Below, piece after piece: positions 43,050 to 52,301 of a DNA stretch of 64,000 bases (position 1 is its first letter; each line of letters starts with the position of its first letter). The position numbers and the translations under genes were made by a program. Under the pieces are notes generated by a model. It was not told the DNA's origin and made no database searches. It worked only from the letters and a program-made list of their open reading frames with translations. The DNA comes from Okeania sp. SIO1I7 (GTDB taxonomy: Bacteria > Cyanobacteriota > Cyanobacteriia > Cyanobacteriales > Microcoleaceae). The DNA lies in contig JAAHGF010000018.1 in the NCBI GenBank assembly GCA_010672585.1, forward strand, positions 124,001 through 188,000, in the 5' to 3' direction.

Positions 43050-43757
43050 ATGCTTATTAACCATAAATACAAATTTATCTTTCTCAAAACACGAAAAACG
43101 GCTGGTACGAGTATTGAAATTGCACTTTCCAAATTTTGTGATAGTAATGATATAATTACAAAAATTACTAAAGAGGACGAGATTAAGCGACAAGAATTAG
43201 GCTTTAGGGGCCCACAAAACTATAATATACCTCTTCGTTTTTATAATCGAATGGATTGGTTGAAACTTCTAAAAACAGGAAAACGTAAGCAATTTTTCAA
43301 TCATATAGAGGCTTCTTCAGTCAAAAAACTTGTTGGTGAGGAAGTATGGAAAAGCTACTTCAAATTTTGCTTTGAGAGAAACCCTTTTGATAAAGCTATT
43401 AGTAATTATTACTGGAGTACACGGTCGAATACACCCGAGTCTAGACCGAAAATTGAAGACTATTTAAATTCAGCCCCGATTAAGCATTTGTCAAACTGGA
43501 ATAACTATACAATCAACGATAAAATAGTTGTAGATTTTGTTGGAAATTACGAAAATTTAAACAATGACTTAGAAATAATTACGGATAAACTAGGTTTACC
43601 CGAGAAGCTTAGTCTCCCAAGAGCTAAAGGAAACTCTAGAAAAAATCAAAGTCACTATAGTACTGTATTAAATGACTCGGCCCGTACTAGAATCGAAATC
43701 GTATGTGCTAAAGAGATTACAGCATTTAACTATCAATGGGTTGACTTTGAAGAGTAG
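43050..43757 (+). CDS. Sulfotransferase family 2 protein
   Basis: A 235-residue enzyme with the PAPS-binding motifs of Sulfotransfer_2: 5'-phosphosulfate loop FLKTRKTAGTSIEIAL (residues 10-25) and 3'-phosphate motif FERNPFDKAISNYYW (about 110-124). It would transfer sulfate from PAPS to a sugar or exported molecule. ATG at 43050 without a strong ribosome site. Stand-alone between MITEs and a broken aldo/keto reductase; acceptor unknown. Confidence 0.85.
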   Translation: MLINHKYKFIFLKTRKTAGTSIEIALSKFCDSNDIITKITKEDEIKRQELGFRGPQNYNIPLRFYNRMDWLKLLKTGKRKQFFNHIEASSVKKLVGEEVWKSYFKFCFERNPFDKAISNYYWSTRSNTPESRPKIEDYLNSAPIKHLSNWNNYTINDKIVVDFVGNYENLNNDLEIITDKLGLPEKLSLPRAKGNSRKNQSHYSTVLNDSARTRIEIVCAKEITAFNYQWVDFEE

Positions 43758-43908
43758 TTTATATTGTTTAACCAAGTTGCAATTTCCCAACAGACTTAAA
43801 TTTTGGCGTTTAATAAATGCAAAACAGTATTCAAGATATTAAGAACTGAAAAAAATTAAGGAATAAAATAGTGATTTTAGGAAAAGCAACAATACAGGAA
43901 TTCACTGC

Positions 43909-44583
43909 ATGCACCCAGAATATATTCAAGACCAACTAGAGCGCAGCTTGATAAATTTGGGAGTGGAAACCATTGATATTTATTATTTACATAATCCAGA
44001 AACTCAATTGGGAATTATTCCTCCAGATGAATTTTATCGTCGTCTGAAAGCTGTTTTTGCAGTGTTAGAAAAAGCTGCTGATGCTGGCAAAATAACTACT
44101 TATGGAATAGCTACTTGGCAAGGTTTTCGAGTGCCACCAACAGATGCAAAACACATAGACTTAGCTAAAGCAAAATCTATTGCCCAACAAATAGCAGGTG
44201 GAAAAGGCGATCGCTTTCAATTTATTCAACTGCCAGTAAACTTGACAATGCAAGAAGCAGTTAGCACTCCCACTCAAGCTGTAGATGACAAAATTTTACC
44301 TGCTATTACCGCAGCAAACCAATTGGGTATTAATGCGATCGCCAGTGCGTCCATCGCCCAAGCTAAAAATCTCATGCAGCTTCCCCAAAACATCATTCAT
44401 GGCCTTGGCGAAAACCTAAAAACAGATGCAGTACGCGCTCTCCAATTTACTCGCAGTGTCCCTGGTTTATCTTCGGCCTTAGTTGGCATGAAATCTCCTA
44501 ACCATGTAGCAGAAAATCTGGCCTTAACTAGCATTCCTCCATTAGATGCTGCGGACTTTGCTCAGTTAGGAGTAAGGGAGTAG
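43909..44583 (+). pseudogene. Aldo/keto reductase lacking its N-terminal third
   Basis: 224 codons beginning MHPEYIQDQLERSLINLG, then IDIYYLHNPETQLG, YGIATWQGFRV, FIQLPVNLTMQEAV and FTRSVPGLSSALVGMKSP, typical of aldo/keto reductases. Family members are ~320 residues; the missing part holds the catalytic Asp, Tyr and Lys, so the product cannot be active. The upstream frame is closed within ~15 codons. Likely a 5'-deleted gene. It precedes a TetR gene on the same strand, a pairing often seen with oxidoreductases. Confidence 0.75.
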
Positions 44584-44584
44584 G

Positions 44585-44640
44585 GGAGTGGGGGAGTAGG
44601 GGAGTAGGGGAGTGGGGGAGTGTGGGGAGATGGGGAGTAT
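44585..44640. repeat. GGGGAGTA minisatellite
   Basis: Six or seven units of GGGGAGTA/GGGGGAGT directly after the aldo/keto reductase stop; potential G-quadruplex. Confidence 0.75.
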
Positions 44641-44754
44641 TTATTAATTGATAATTGATAATTACCTCGGGTTTTAACCGTTACGGAATTGAATATAAGG
44701 AAATATTGTTTCTTTTCTCTTGGTCGATAGGAATCAACTTTTTTAGATTCTAGA

Positions 44755-45090
44755 TTTTACCGAAAAATTAAGGTATAATACCAATTTGAAAAAAGAATGT
44801 TACGAATAAACTGGCTAGTAAATAACTAATAATCCACCTAAAACCTAGCACCTAGCACCTAGTACCTAGTACCTAACACCTACCACCTACCACCTAACAT
44901 CCAGAAAATTATTTGTAGCAAACATTTATCAATTTGGTATAAAACCTCTCCATTCATAGATAAAAAAGCTGTTGAGGGATGGCGCAATTCGGAGCGGCTC
45001 TGATAAGAGCGGGTCTCCTCGCCATATCCAATCGACCAAGAGAAGAAAAAAATTCCTTTTAACCCAATCCTCTCCTTGAAAAGAAGAGGT
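44755..45090. repeat. Dispersed element A, copy 5, split by nested MITE N
   Basis: Element A starts TTTACCGAAAAATTAAGGT, is interrupted at 44774-44942 by MITE N (ends TATAATACCAATTTGAAA and TTATCAATTTGGTATA), and resumes with AAACCTCTCCATTC to CCAATCGACCAAGAGAAG and GAAGAGGTAATT. MITE N also occurs at 53943-54203. Confidence 0.7.
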
Positions 45091-45188
45091 AATTCTAAAT
45101 TCTAAATTCTAAATTCTAAATTCTTGATACTTGACTAATCATTCCAGAATTGCTATCTTAAAAATATCAGCAGTTCAAGTCAAAGGTG

Positions 45189-45767
45189 ATGGGTAGACAG
45201 AAAGAGTTCAACAGAGATGAAGTATTAATGAAGGCAATGCAAACCTTCTGGTGTTATGGCTATGAGGGGACTTCCATACAAACCTTAGTTGATAAGATGG
45301 GTATCAACCGAGGCAGTCTTTATGATACTTTTGGCGATAAGCAATCTCTGTTTCACGAAGCGATCGCCTATTACGACTCTAGACTTGTATCACCGATGAT
45401 TAGTAAATTAGAAGCTGATGATGCTTCTAAACAAACTATTGTAGATATCTTTTATGGTATGATTGATTCTGCCGTAACAGATGAAGACCGTAAAGGCTGC
45501 TTAATTACAAACACTGCTGTTGAGCTTGGTGGGAATAACCCAGACAGTGCTAAACAAATTGCTGCCAAGATCCAACAAATTGAAAATGCACTTACAAAAG
45601 CTTTAACTACAGCTCAAGAAAAAGGTGAAATTAGTCAGAAACATAACTGCACTACCGTAGCCAGATTTCTTACTTGTTGCTTACAAGGTTTACGAGTTAT
45701 TTCTAAAGTTAATCCTGACCCAAAAGCATTACAAGATATAGCTAAAATGGCTCTTTCTGTTTTATAA
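45189..45767 (+). CDS. TetR/AcrR family transcriptional regulator
   Basis: A 192-residue repressor-type regulator. N-terminal HTH: FNRDEVLMKAMQTFWCYGYE then TSIQTLVDKMGINRGSLYDTFGDKQSLFHEAI, the standard TetR signature (residues ~8-55). The C-terminal ligand domain is like the YezE/AcrR-type regulators with C-terminal TetR_C domain. ATG 45189 is preferred to a GTG at 45186. Likely regulates its neighbours (aldo/keto reductase relic, peroxiredoxin-like gene); no operator was identified. Confidence 0.9.
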   Translation: MGRQKEFNRDEVLMKAMQTFWCYGYEGTSIQTLVDKMGINRGSLYDTFGDKQSLFHEAIAYYDSRLVSPMISKLEADDASKQTIVDIFYGMIDSAVTDEDRKGCLITNTAVELGGNNPDSAKQIAAKIQQIENALTKALTTAQEKGEISQKHNCTTVARFLTCCLQGLRVISKVNPDPKALQDIAKMALSVL

Positions 45768-45779
45768 CAGGGAACAGTT

Positions 45780-45935
45780 CAATAATTAATTATTAATTAT
45801 TAATTATTAATTATTAATTATTAATTATTAATTACCTCTCCTTGAAAACGGATAGGATTGATTCAAAGGAAAATTTTTTCTTGCTTCTCCTTGCTTATGA
45901 GAGGCTTTAAACCTTAATTATTCGGTAACAGGGAA
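45780..45935. repeat. AT tract and short inverted element A
   Basis: 45782-45835 is a TTAATTATTAATTATT run; 45836-45935 is a reversed, core-less element A (ACCTCTCCTTGAAAACGG ... GGCTTTAAACCTTAATTATT). Nothing else in 45768-46079. Confidence 0.65.
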
Positions 45936-46079
45936 TAGGGAGAAAAACATTTTCCTGTTTGAGGTTCATCATCAGTCTATATCCTAAACAACTTGTTTTT
46001 TGCTATAGATTAATTTACTTACTGCTCATTTTTTTTGCCTTAATTGGAACAATCATTCTAAAAAATAGGAGAAAATCCC

Positions 46080-46718
46080 ATGGAATTAACCAAAAACTTA
46101 CAAGAACTCCAAGCTAAAATACAAGCCCAACTACCAGAAGATGCAAAGGCAAAAATGAATAAAGCTGTAGTTAATTTAGCTAACTCTGATATTGTTGACA
46201 ATAGCTTAAAATTAGGGGAAAAAGTTCCTAACTTTAGCTTGCCAAACGCAGTAGGTAAAATAGTAGAATTAAATTCATTACTTGTAGAAAGTCCTGTAGT
46301 AATTTCCTTTTATCGTGGCGGATGGTGCCCTTATTGCAATATGGAATTAAGAGGTTTACAAAAGTATTTGCCACAAATCACAGAATTAGGGGCAAAATTA
46401 ATCGCAATTTCTCCAGAAACACCAGACAATTCTCTTTCCACAACAGAGAAAAACGAATTAACTTTTGAAGTATTAAGCGACCGGGGAAATCAAGTTGCTA
46501 AAGAATTTGGTTTAGTATTTCAAATGCCTGAAGAATTACGCCCAATATATCAAAGTTTTGGCGTTGACTTACCAACTTACAACGGTGATGAAAGTTTTGA
46601 ATTACCAATTCCTGCGACTTATGTAATTGCCTCAGATGGTACAATTATTCATGCTTTTGTTAACCCAGATTATACACAACGTCTTGACCCAGAAGAGATT
46701 ATTAATGTGCTAAATTAA
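46080..46718 (+). CDS. Peroxiredoxin-like (AhpC/TSA) protein with CxxC
   Basis: A 212-residue thioredoxin-fold protein. N-terminal helical segment (1-45), then LGEKVPNFSLPNAVGKIVEL and active region SFYRGGWCPYCNMELRGLQ with Cys-Pro-Tyr-Cys at about 82-85, followed by LGAKLIAISPETPDNS and ATYVIASDGTIIHAFVNPDY. This is the peroxiredoxin-like family in which the peroxidatic PxxxT/SxxC is replaced by CxxC. Probably a thiol-disulfide or peroxide-reducing enzyme in the cytosol. AGGAG is eight bases before ATG 46080. Same strand as the TetR gene. Confidence 0.85.
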   Translation: MELTKNLQELQAKIQAQLPEDAKAKMNKAVVNLANSDIVDNSLKLGEKVPNFSLPNAVGKIVELNSLLVESPVVISFYRGGWCPYCNMELRGLQKYLPQITELGAKLIAISPETPDNSLSTTEKNELTFEVLSDRGNQVAKEFGLVFQMPEELRPIYQSFGVDLPTYNGDESFELPIPATYVIASDGTIIHAFVNPDYTQRLDPEEIINVLN

Positions 46719-46821
46719 TTAGGAGTCAGTGCCGCTACGCGGAATTCAAAAGTCAAAAGTCAAAAGTAAGAAGTCAAAAGTAAGAAGTAAGAAGTAAGAA
46801 GTAAATTATAGTGGTCAATAG

Positions 46822-47274
<453 letters not shown>

Positions 47275-47336
47275 GTCAAGGAGCATCTTGCTCCCGCTAT
47301 TTCCCCAAACTTCCCACTCTCCACACACTTCCCACA

Positions 47337-50300
47337 CTACTCCTTATTACTTCTACCAAAATTAGCCATAAATAAATACGAACAGGGAACAAGATAGAGA
47401 GCAACGAGTGTTGAACCACCAACACCACCAGCGATCGCTATAGCTAGAGGTGGCCAAAAAAGACCACCTTGTACCAATAAAGGAACAAACCCGATCATTG
47501 TAGTTAAGGTTGTGGCAACTACATGACGAGTGGAACCCATAACGACTTGACGCATAGCTCGACGGTTGCCTGTAGATGCTTTGGGGTCTTCCAGGATGGC
47601 AGCTAAAACTACTACTGAGTCATTAATGGCAACTCCCACTAAACCAAATGTTCCGATCAGACTCATAAAACCAAAGGGATAACCAAATAACCATAAACTG
47701 AAAAATCCTAAACCAATAGCACAAATAGCAACTCCACCAATAATGGCAGTTGCTCGGAAAGAATTTAAGGATAAAACTAAAATTGAAGTTGCTAACAACA
47801 ACACTAGAGGCACCGTAGCAAACAAATTTGCTTCAGTTTCACCTTGTTTTTCTGACTCTCCAGCAACTTCCAACCAATACCCGGATGGTAACTCAAAGTT
47901 TGAATCATTCAACTTTTGTTGCCACTTATGCAAAACTTCAGAAGGTAAAACTCCAGCAGCAATAAAACCTTGAATCAAGTTTACCCGTCTGCCATTACGT
48001 CTTTTAATAAGAGAAAATTCTGGCTTTAATTCTACTTTTGCTAAAGCTGACAGGGGTATTGTGTTAGTTGCACTAAATCGGTTTTGATTTAAACTGGAAC
48101 CAGTCGGTTGTAAGTCTAGAGATGTAATTTGACTAATGTCTCCCCGTTGAGTATTTGATACTCGCACCCGCACTGGTATTTCTTCCGTATCTTCAATTAT
48201 TGATCCTCCTAAATTTCCCTCCAGTAACATCTCCAACTGTTGTGCAACAGTAGCATGATCTAATCCTGCTAAACGAACTTCTTCCTCATTCACTTGTAGT
48301 TGTAGTTGGGGTCGAAGTTCGCTTAAAGTGTCGCGGGTGTGAGTTACTTTAGGGACTTGAGATAATAGGGTTCTTGCTTGTTGTCCTAATTCTTGTAGAC
48401 GATTTAAGTTAGGACCATAAATTCTCATTTCTACTGGTGCATCAAAGGGGGGTCCTTGTTCTAATTGTCTAATCAAAACTTGAGCGTCAGGAAATTTAGT
48501 ATCAACTTCTGCTTGGAGTACATTAACAAATTCTGGTTTAGCTATTAAATTTAACTGTAAAATTCCTTGAGCGTAATTTGAGTCTTGTCTACCTGATGCT
48601 AAGTTGTAGAAATACCGAGGGGAACTACGTCCTAAAAACCACTGTATTTCTTCAAATTCTGGATGTTTTAACATTAGGTTTCTGACTTTTATAGCCGTAT
48701 TTTTTGTTTTTTCAATGGAGCTTAAAGCAGGTAATTCTAATTCTATTTGCAGTTGATTTCTTTCTGCTGGAGGAAAGAATTGTCGGGGGAGAGTTCTGAC
48801 TTGAATGAAACCAGTTATCGGTAAAATTAAACCTAATAATATTCCTAACCATGGACTGCTAAATACACTTCGTAGACTGACTTTGTAAAGTTTAGTTAAA
48901 GAGGGATTTGCAAACCCAGTTTGCCACCATTTTCGTTGAATATAATGCGAATAATAATGATAGATATGATATAGTTTGCCTGCTACACCAGAACCTATGG
49001 TTAGAGAAAATATTAAAGAAGAAATAACAGCTAAAATTACACTAATGCCAATACCACCAGCAAATTCTCCACCAGGACCAGACATTAAAACAACTGGTAA
49101 AAATGCTAGAGCTGTAGTTAAAGTTGATGCTGTTAATGGCAGGAATAAATGATTAACTGCATCATTAATAGCAGTTTCAGCGCTCAATCCAGAAACCATA
49201 TTTTTAGTAATTCTATCAACAACAATAATTGCTGTATCAATCAATAATCCTAAAGCTACAATTAATCCAATTATTGAGGTTTGATTTACAGAAACATTCA
49301 GAAGCTTCATCATCCCTAAAACCATACAGCTTGATAAAGGTAATGCTAAACTCACAACAGTTGCGGATTTCCAACCCATTAAAAATACTGTAATTCCAAA
49401 TACCAGCATTCCAGTCACTAACAGGTTTAACATCAGACTGTTGAAACGAGCTTGAATATAATTATTTTGATTAAAAATTATCTCAAGTTTTAGACCTTGA
49501 CCAAGCTCTTGCCGGAATTTTTCTATGGCTGCTTCTGCTGATTTTGCCCAGAGGTCTATTTGATAATCTGATTTGACAAATACAGCTAAAGCAGAAGCAG
49601 GATGACCATTAATTAATGCTAGTTCATTTGCTGGTTCAGCAATTGTTTTTCTCACTTTAGCAATGTCTCCAAGTTGAGTAAATTGCCCTTGGTTACTAAA
49701 GTTAATTGGAATATTTCTAATCCGCTCTAGGGAATCTAAATCTGAATCAACTTCTAGAAGTAAATCATTATTTTGGCTACGAAATTGACCGGAAGAAACT
49801 TTAGCATCACTTTGTTGAATTTGTGCTGATAATTGTTGAGCGGTGAGACCAATACTAGCTAATTGAGCGGCATCAATTTCTACTACTATTTCTTCTTGAG
49901 GATTACCAATTTCAGCGATTTTTTCTGTTCCTGGTAATGCTAATAATTTATCTTTTAATGATTCAGATAAACGGGTAAGAATCGCATAATTTGGCTTTGT
50001 ATCTTGTTCCCAAGTTAAAGCAGTAATCATGGTATAAGCTCTAGCTTCAAGTTCTTCTAATCGTGGCTGACTTGTACGAGCAGGTAATTGGGGAGTAACT
50101 TGATTTAATTTGTCTCTAATTTTTAGCCAAGCTGTGTCCACCTTTGCTTTCTTAACTGAATCTAATAATTCAATACTAATAGTTGAACTTCCTACTTTAG
50201 AGGTTGAATTTGTAGTTTTAATTTCTTCTATTTCAGATAGTTGTTCTTCTATTTTTTCTGTGATTAATGTTTCTATTTGTTCCGCATCAGCTCCCGGCCA

Positions 50301-50444
50301 AAAAGTTGTGATGACTGCAAAGCGGGAGGTTAATTCTGGATCTTCAAGTCGTGGCAATGTTAAAAAAGATGATACTCCCCAGACCACAATAATTAGTATG
50401 GTTAGTATTAATAATCGCAAGTTCCGATAAAATAAGGTAGCCAT
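47337..50444 (-). CDS. RND efflux pump, inner-membrane subunit 1
   Basis: A 1035-residue resistance-nodulation-division transporter of the AcrB/HAE fold, driving proton-coupled export. TM1 near LLILTILIIVVWGVSSF; large periplasmic loops; TM4 GLIVALGLLIDTAIIVVDR in which the second Asp of the AcrB DD pair is Thr, as also seen in heavy-metal RNDs where it is Ala; SGPGGEFAGGIGISVILAV; C-terminal GFMSLIGTFGLVGVAINDSV. Paralogue of 54446-57556 (roughly 70 percent identical by eye). No outer-membrane factor nearby; the membrane fusion protein at 61804 is the likely partner. ATG at 50444. Confidence 0.93.
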   Translation of the reverse strand: MATLFYRNLRLLILTILIIVVWGVSSFLTLPRLEDPELTSRFAVITTFWPGADAEQIETLITEKIEEQLSEIEEIKTTNSTSKVGSSTISIELLDSVKKAKVDTAWLKIRDKLNQVTPQLPARTSQPRLEELEARAYTMITALTWEQDTKPNYAILTRLSESLKDKLLALPGTEKIAEIGNPQEEIVVEIDAAQLASIGLTAQQLSAQIQQSDAKVSSGQFRSQNNDLLLEVDSDLDSLERIRNIPINFSNQGQFTQLGDIAKVRKTIAEPANELALINGHPASALAVFVKSDYQIDLWAKSAEAAIEKFRQELGQGLKLEIIFNQNNYIQARFNSLMLNLLVTGMLVFGITVFLMGWKSATVVSLALPLSSCMVLGMMKLLNVSVNQTSIIGLIVALGLLIDTAIIVVDRITKNMVSGLSAETAINDAVNHLFLPLTASTLTTALAFLPVVLMSGPGGEFAGGIGISVILAVISSLIFSLTIGSGVAGKLYHIYHYYSHYIQRKWWQTGFANPSLTKLYKVSLRSVFSSPWLGILLGLILPITGFIQVRTLPRQFFPPAERNQLQIELELPALSSIEKTKNTAIKVRNLMLKHPEFEEIQWFLGRSSPRYFYNLASGRQDSNYAQGILQLNLIAKPEFVNVLQAEVDTKFPDAQVLIRQLEQGPPFDAPVEMRIYGPNLNRLQELGQQARTLLSQVPKVTHTRDTLSELRPQLQLQVNEEEVRLAGLDHATVAQQLEMLLEGNLGGSIIEDTEEIPVRVRVSNTQRGDISQITSLDLQPTGSSLNQNRFSATNTIPLSALAKVELKPEFSLIKRRNGRRVNLIQGFIAAGVLPSEVLHKWQQKLNDSNFELPSGYWLEVAGESEKQGETEANLFATVPLVLLLATSILVLSLNSFRATAIIGGVAICAIGLGFFSLWLFGYPFGFMSLIGTFGLVGVAINDSVVVLAAILEDPKASTGNRRAMRQVVMGSTRHVVATTLTTMIGFVPLLVQGGLFWPPLAIAIAGGVGGSTLVALYLVPCSYLFMANFGRSNKE

Positions 50445-50584
50445 TTCAGTTATCAGTTAAGAGTTAACAGTTATCAGTTTTTCTGCTCGCCCGTACAGGA
50501 GTCAGGAGGAAAGAAAGAAGAAGAAAGAATAGTAGAGGAAGAAAGTTTTTTGTTTGTACTCTTCTCTTATCCGGACAAGAAATA

Positions 50585-50730
50585 ATATTATGTCCGCTGG
50601 TATCGTTTGTGTAAATTCAAAGGTGAATATCTATAGGAAATTTAAGTTTTTTTTCTTGCTCTTAAGTATTCCTCCCTGTTCCCTGTTCCCTACCTTTGCT
50701 ATACAATACCGATGCTACCGGACATGATAT
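50585..50730. repeat. MITE G, diverged copy 4
   Basis: Ends ATATTATGTCCGCTGGTATC and ACCGATGCTACCGGACATGA plus TAT. 50500-50580 before it resembles the right half of another MITE G (GAAAGTTTTTTGTTTG, CTTATCCGGACAAG). The gap 50445-50884 holds no gene. Confidence 0.65.
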
Positions 50731-50884
50731 AATACCTCAAATCACCAAAGCCGAAAAATGTAGGGTTTGGTGTCCCAAACCCTACAATTGTATCGGTTAA
50801 CAGAGGAAGAAATTAGGATAATTGAAGATGGTGTTCAATAATGATCTATAATTAAAGTATTTGTTTTTATTGATAATCTTACTA

Positions 50885-51097
50885 ATGAAATCAACAACGA
50901 TTTATTTGCCAGAAGAAACTGAAGCTAATCTACAAAAATTAGCTACTCAAACAGGAAAATCTATTCCTGAAATTATCCAAGAATTAATCACCGATTATCT
51001 TACTAAAAAAACTCAAAAATTACCTAAATCAGTTGGAATGGGTTCAAGTGGCAGATCGGACTTATCTTCTAAAACAGAAATAACTTTCAATCGCTAG
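50885..51097 (+). CDS. Ribbon-helix-helix (CopG-like) antitoxin, orphan
   Basis: About 70 residues from ATG 50885: MKSTTIYLPEETEANLQKLA and PEIIQELITDYL are a ribbon-helix-helix fold, and KSVGMGSSGRSDLSSKTE is the tail typical of VapB/CopG antitoxins whose VapC toxin gene overlaps the end. Here the tail ends early in TFNR and no PIN gene follows directly, so the original toxin has been lost. A GTG/TTG start further upstream (50861) is less likely. Confidence 0.75.
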   Translation: MKSTTIYLPEETEANLQKLATQTGKSIPEIIQELITDYLTKKTQKLPKSVGMGSSGRSDLSSKTEITFNR

Positions 51098-51129
51098 AAT
51101 AAACATAGGTTAATTAATTTTAATTTATC

Positions 51130-51348
51130 ATGGAAAATATTACGATTCAAGTTGACCCTGAAATTGCCAAAGCTTACCGAGAAGCAGAACCAGAAAAACA
51201 GCAAAAAATCCAAACAATTGTTAATGATTTGCTTAAATCAATTATACAAGAGAAATCTTTAGCACAAATTATACAAGAAATGCAGGAACAAGCTAAAGCA
51301 AATGGATTAACACAAGAAATTTTAGACCAAATACTGGAAGATGAATAA
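51130..51348 (+). CDS. Antitoxin of the PIN-toxin pair
   Basis: A 72-residue acidic protein (MENITIQVDPEIAKAYREAE, then many Gln, Glu and Ile) overlapping the following PIN gene by 8 bp, the usual antitoxin-toxin layout. It lacks a clear DNA-binding motif. With its toxin broken by a MITE it is probably no longer under selection as an antidote. Confidence 0.7.
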   Translation: MENITIQVDPEIAKAYREAEPEKQQKIQTIVNDLLKSIIQEKSLAQIIQEMQEQAKANGLTQEILDQILEDE

Positions 51349-51961
51349 ACTACGATTAGTTATTGATACCAATATTTTAGTCAGTAGTATTTTGATTGAA
51401 TCATCTCTTCCTGACATTGCTTTTAAAGAAGCAAGAAAAATTGGTACTATTTTAGTAAGCATTCAGCCGTCAGCTATCAGCTATCAGCTATTGCTTTTAG
51501 TTAGTGATAAAAACAATATTTAATTGAGAAGCGAAAAATCTTACTACAAAAGTCAGCTCTAAAGCCTATATTCATTTAAACCCTGTCCTTAAATACAGGG
51601 TCTTATTGCTGATAGCTGACGGCTAATAGCTGAATGCTTACCTATTTTATTTTCTGATGTAACATTTCAAGAATTACAAGAAGTCTTGACTCGTTCAAAA
51701 TTTGATAAATATATTCCCCTAGATATTCGTTCTCAATTTCTGGCAAAGATTAAGCTAGAATCAGAACAGATTTTAGTATCTGAAATCGTCAATAAATGTA
51801 GAGATCCAAAAGATGATAAATTTTTAGACGTTGCTCTTAATGGCCAAGCCACTCATATTATAACAGGAGATAAAGACTTATTAGAATTGAATCCATTTGA
51901 AGGAATTCCTATTTTAACTCCAAAGCAATTTTTAGAATTTATTAAAGACATAAAACCATGA
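51341..51961 (+). pseudogene. PIN-domain toxin split by MITE P
   Basis: The N-terminal part (51341-51454, MNKLRLVIDTNILVSSIL, first catalytic Asp) and C-terminal part (from 51650; CRDPKDDKFLDVAL and IITGDKDLLEL, remaining acids) are separated by a 187-bp MITE plus an 8-bp target duplication. Removing element and one duplicate gives an in-frame join GTIL-FSDVTFQELQEVL and a ~142-residue PIN toxin, the normal length. The PIN nuclease cleaves RNA in related systems. ORFs ending at 51523 and starting at 51686 are fragments, not separate genes. Confidence 0.9.
51455..51641. repeat. MITE P, copy 4, in PIN toxin gene, perfect 8-bp target duplication
   Basis: 187 bp; inverted ends GTAAGCATTCAGC and GCTGAATGCTTAC, then CGTCAGCTATCAGC arms. 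Flanked by CTATTTTA at 51447-51454 and 51642-51649. Unlike copies 1-3 this one has no 21-bp repeat in its ends, so it represents the empty form. Inside is a hairpin ACCCTGTCC...CAGGGT. Confidence 0.95.
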
Positions 51962-52130
51962 AATAGATACCAGAAAATAAGGATAGAGAGAATATATATA
52001 GCAATTCTATTTTAGTTGTAATATTTTGGTGGTAGTTAGGAATCTAGGGAAAACTGGGAGCATCTTGCTCCTGCTACTTCGACAAACTTCCCACCCTCCC
52101 AACATTTCCTACACTTCCGACTCGACTCCT

Positions 52131-52203
52131 TGATTACTTTTGCCAAAATTCGCCAGAAGTAAATAACAACAAGGAACCAAATAGAACGCAACCAGTGTCG
52201 AAA
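52131..52203 (-). pseudogene. RND pump C-terminal tail remnant
   Basis: Bases match the last ~24 codons of the RND pumps at 47337 and 54446 (for example TTTTGCCAAAATTCGCCAGA against TTCTACCAAAATTAGCCAGA). Downstream bases 52055-52130 (GGGAGCATCTTGCTCC, CTTCCCACCCTCCC) also match those after the pump at 47337. So a third tandem pump gene once stood here; the rest is gone. Confidence 0.75.
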
Positions 52204-52301
52204 ATTAATGTTATTATTTAAGCTATGCGCGAAATTAAAAAATTAGGGGATAGTGTTAAAAAGTTGAGTCTTAGTAATACTTAATTATTAGAGGTTGAAA
52301 A

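Noticed and set aside
51341..51961. Two separate small genes (60 and 91 codons)
   Set aside because: They are the two halves of one PIN gene rejoined exactly by removing the MITE and one 8-bp duplicate.
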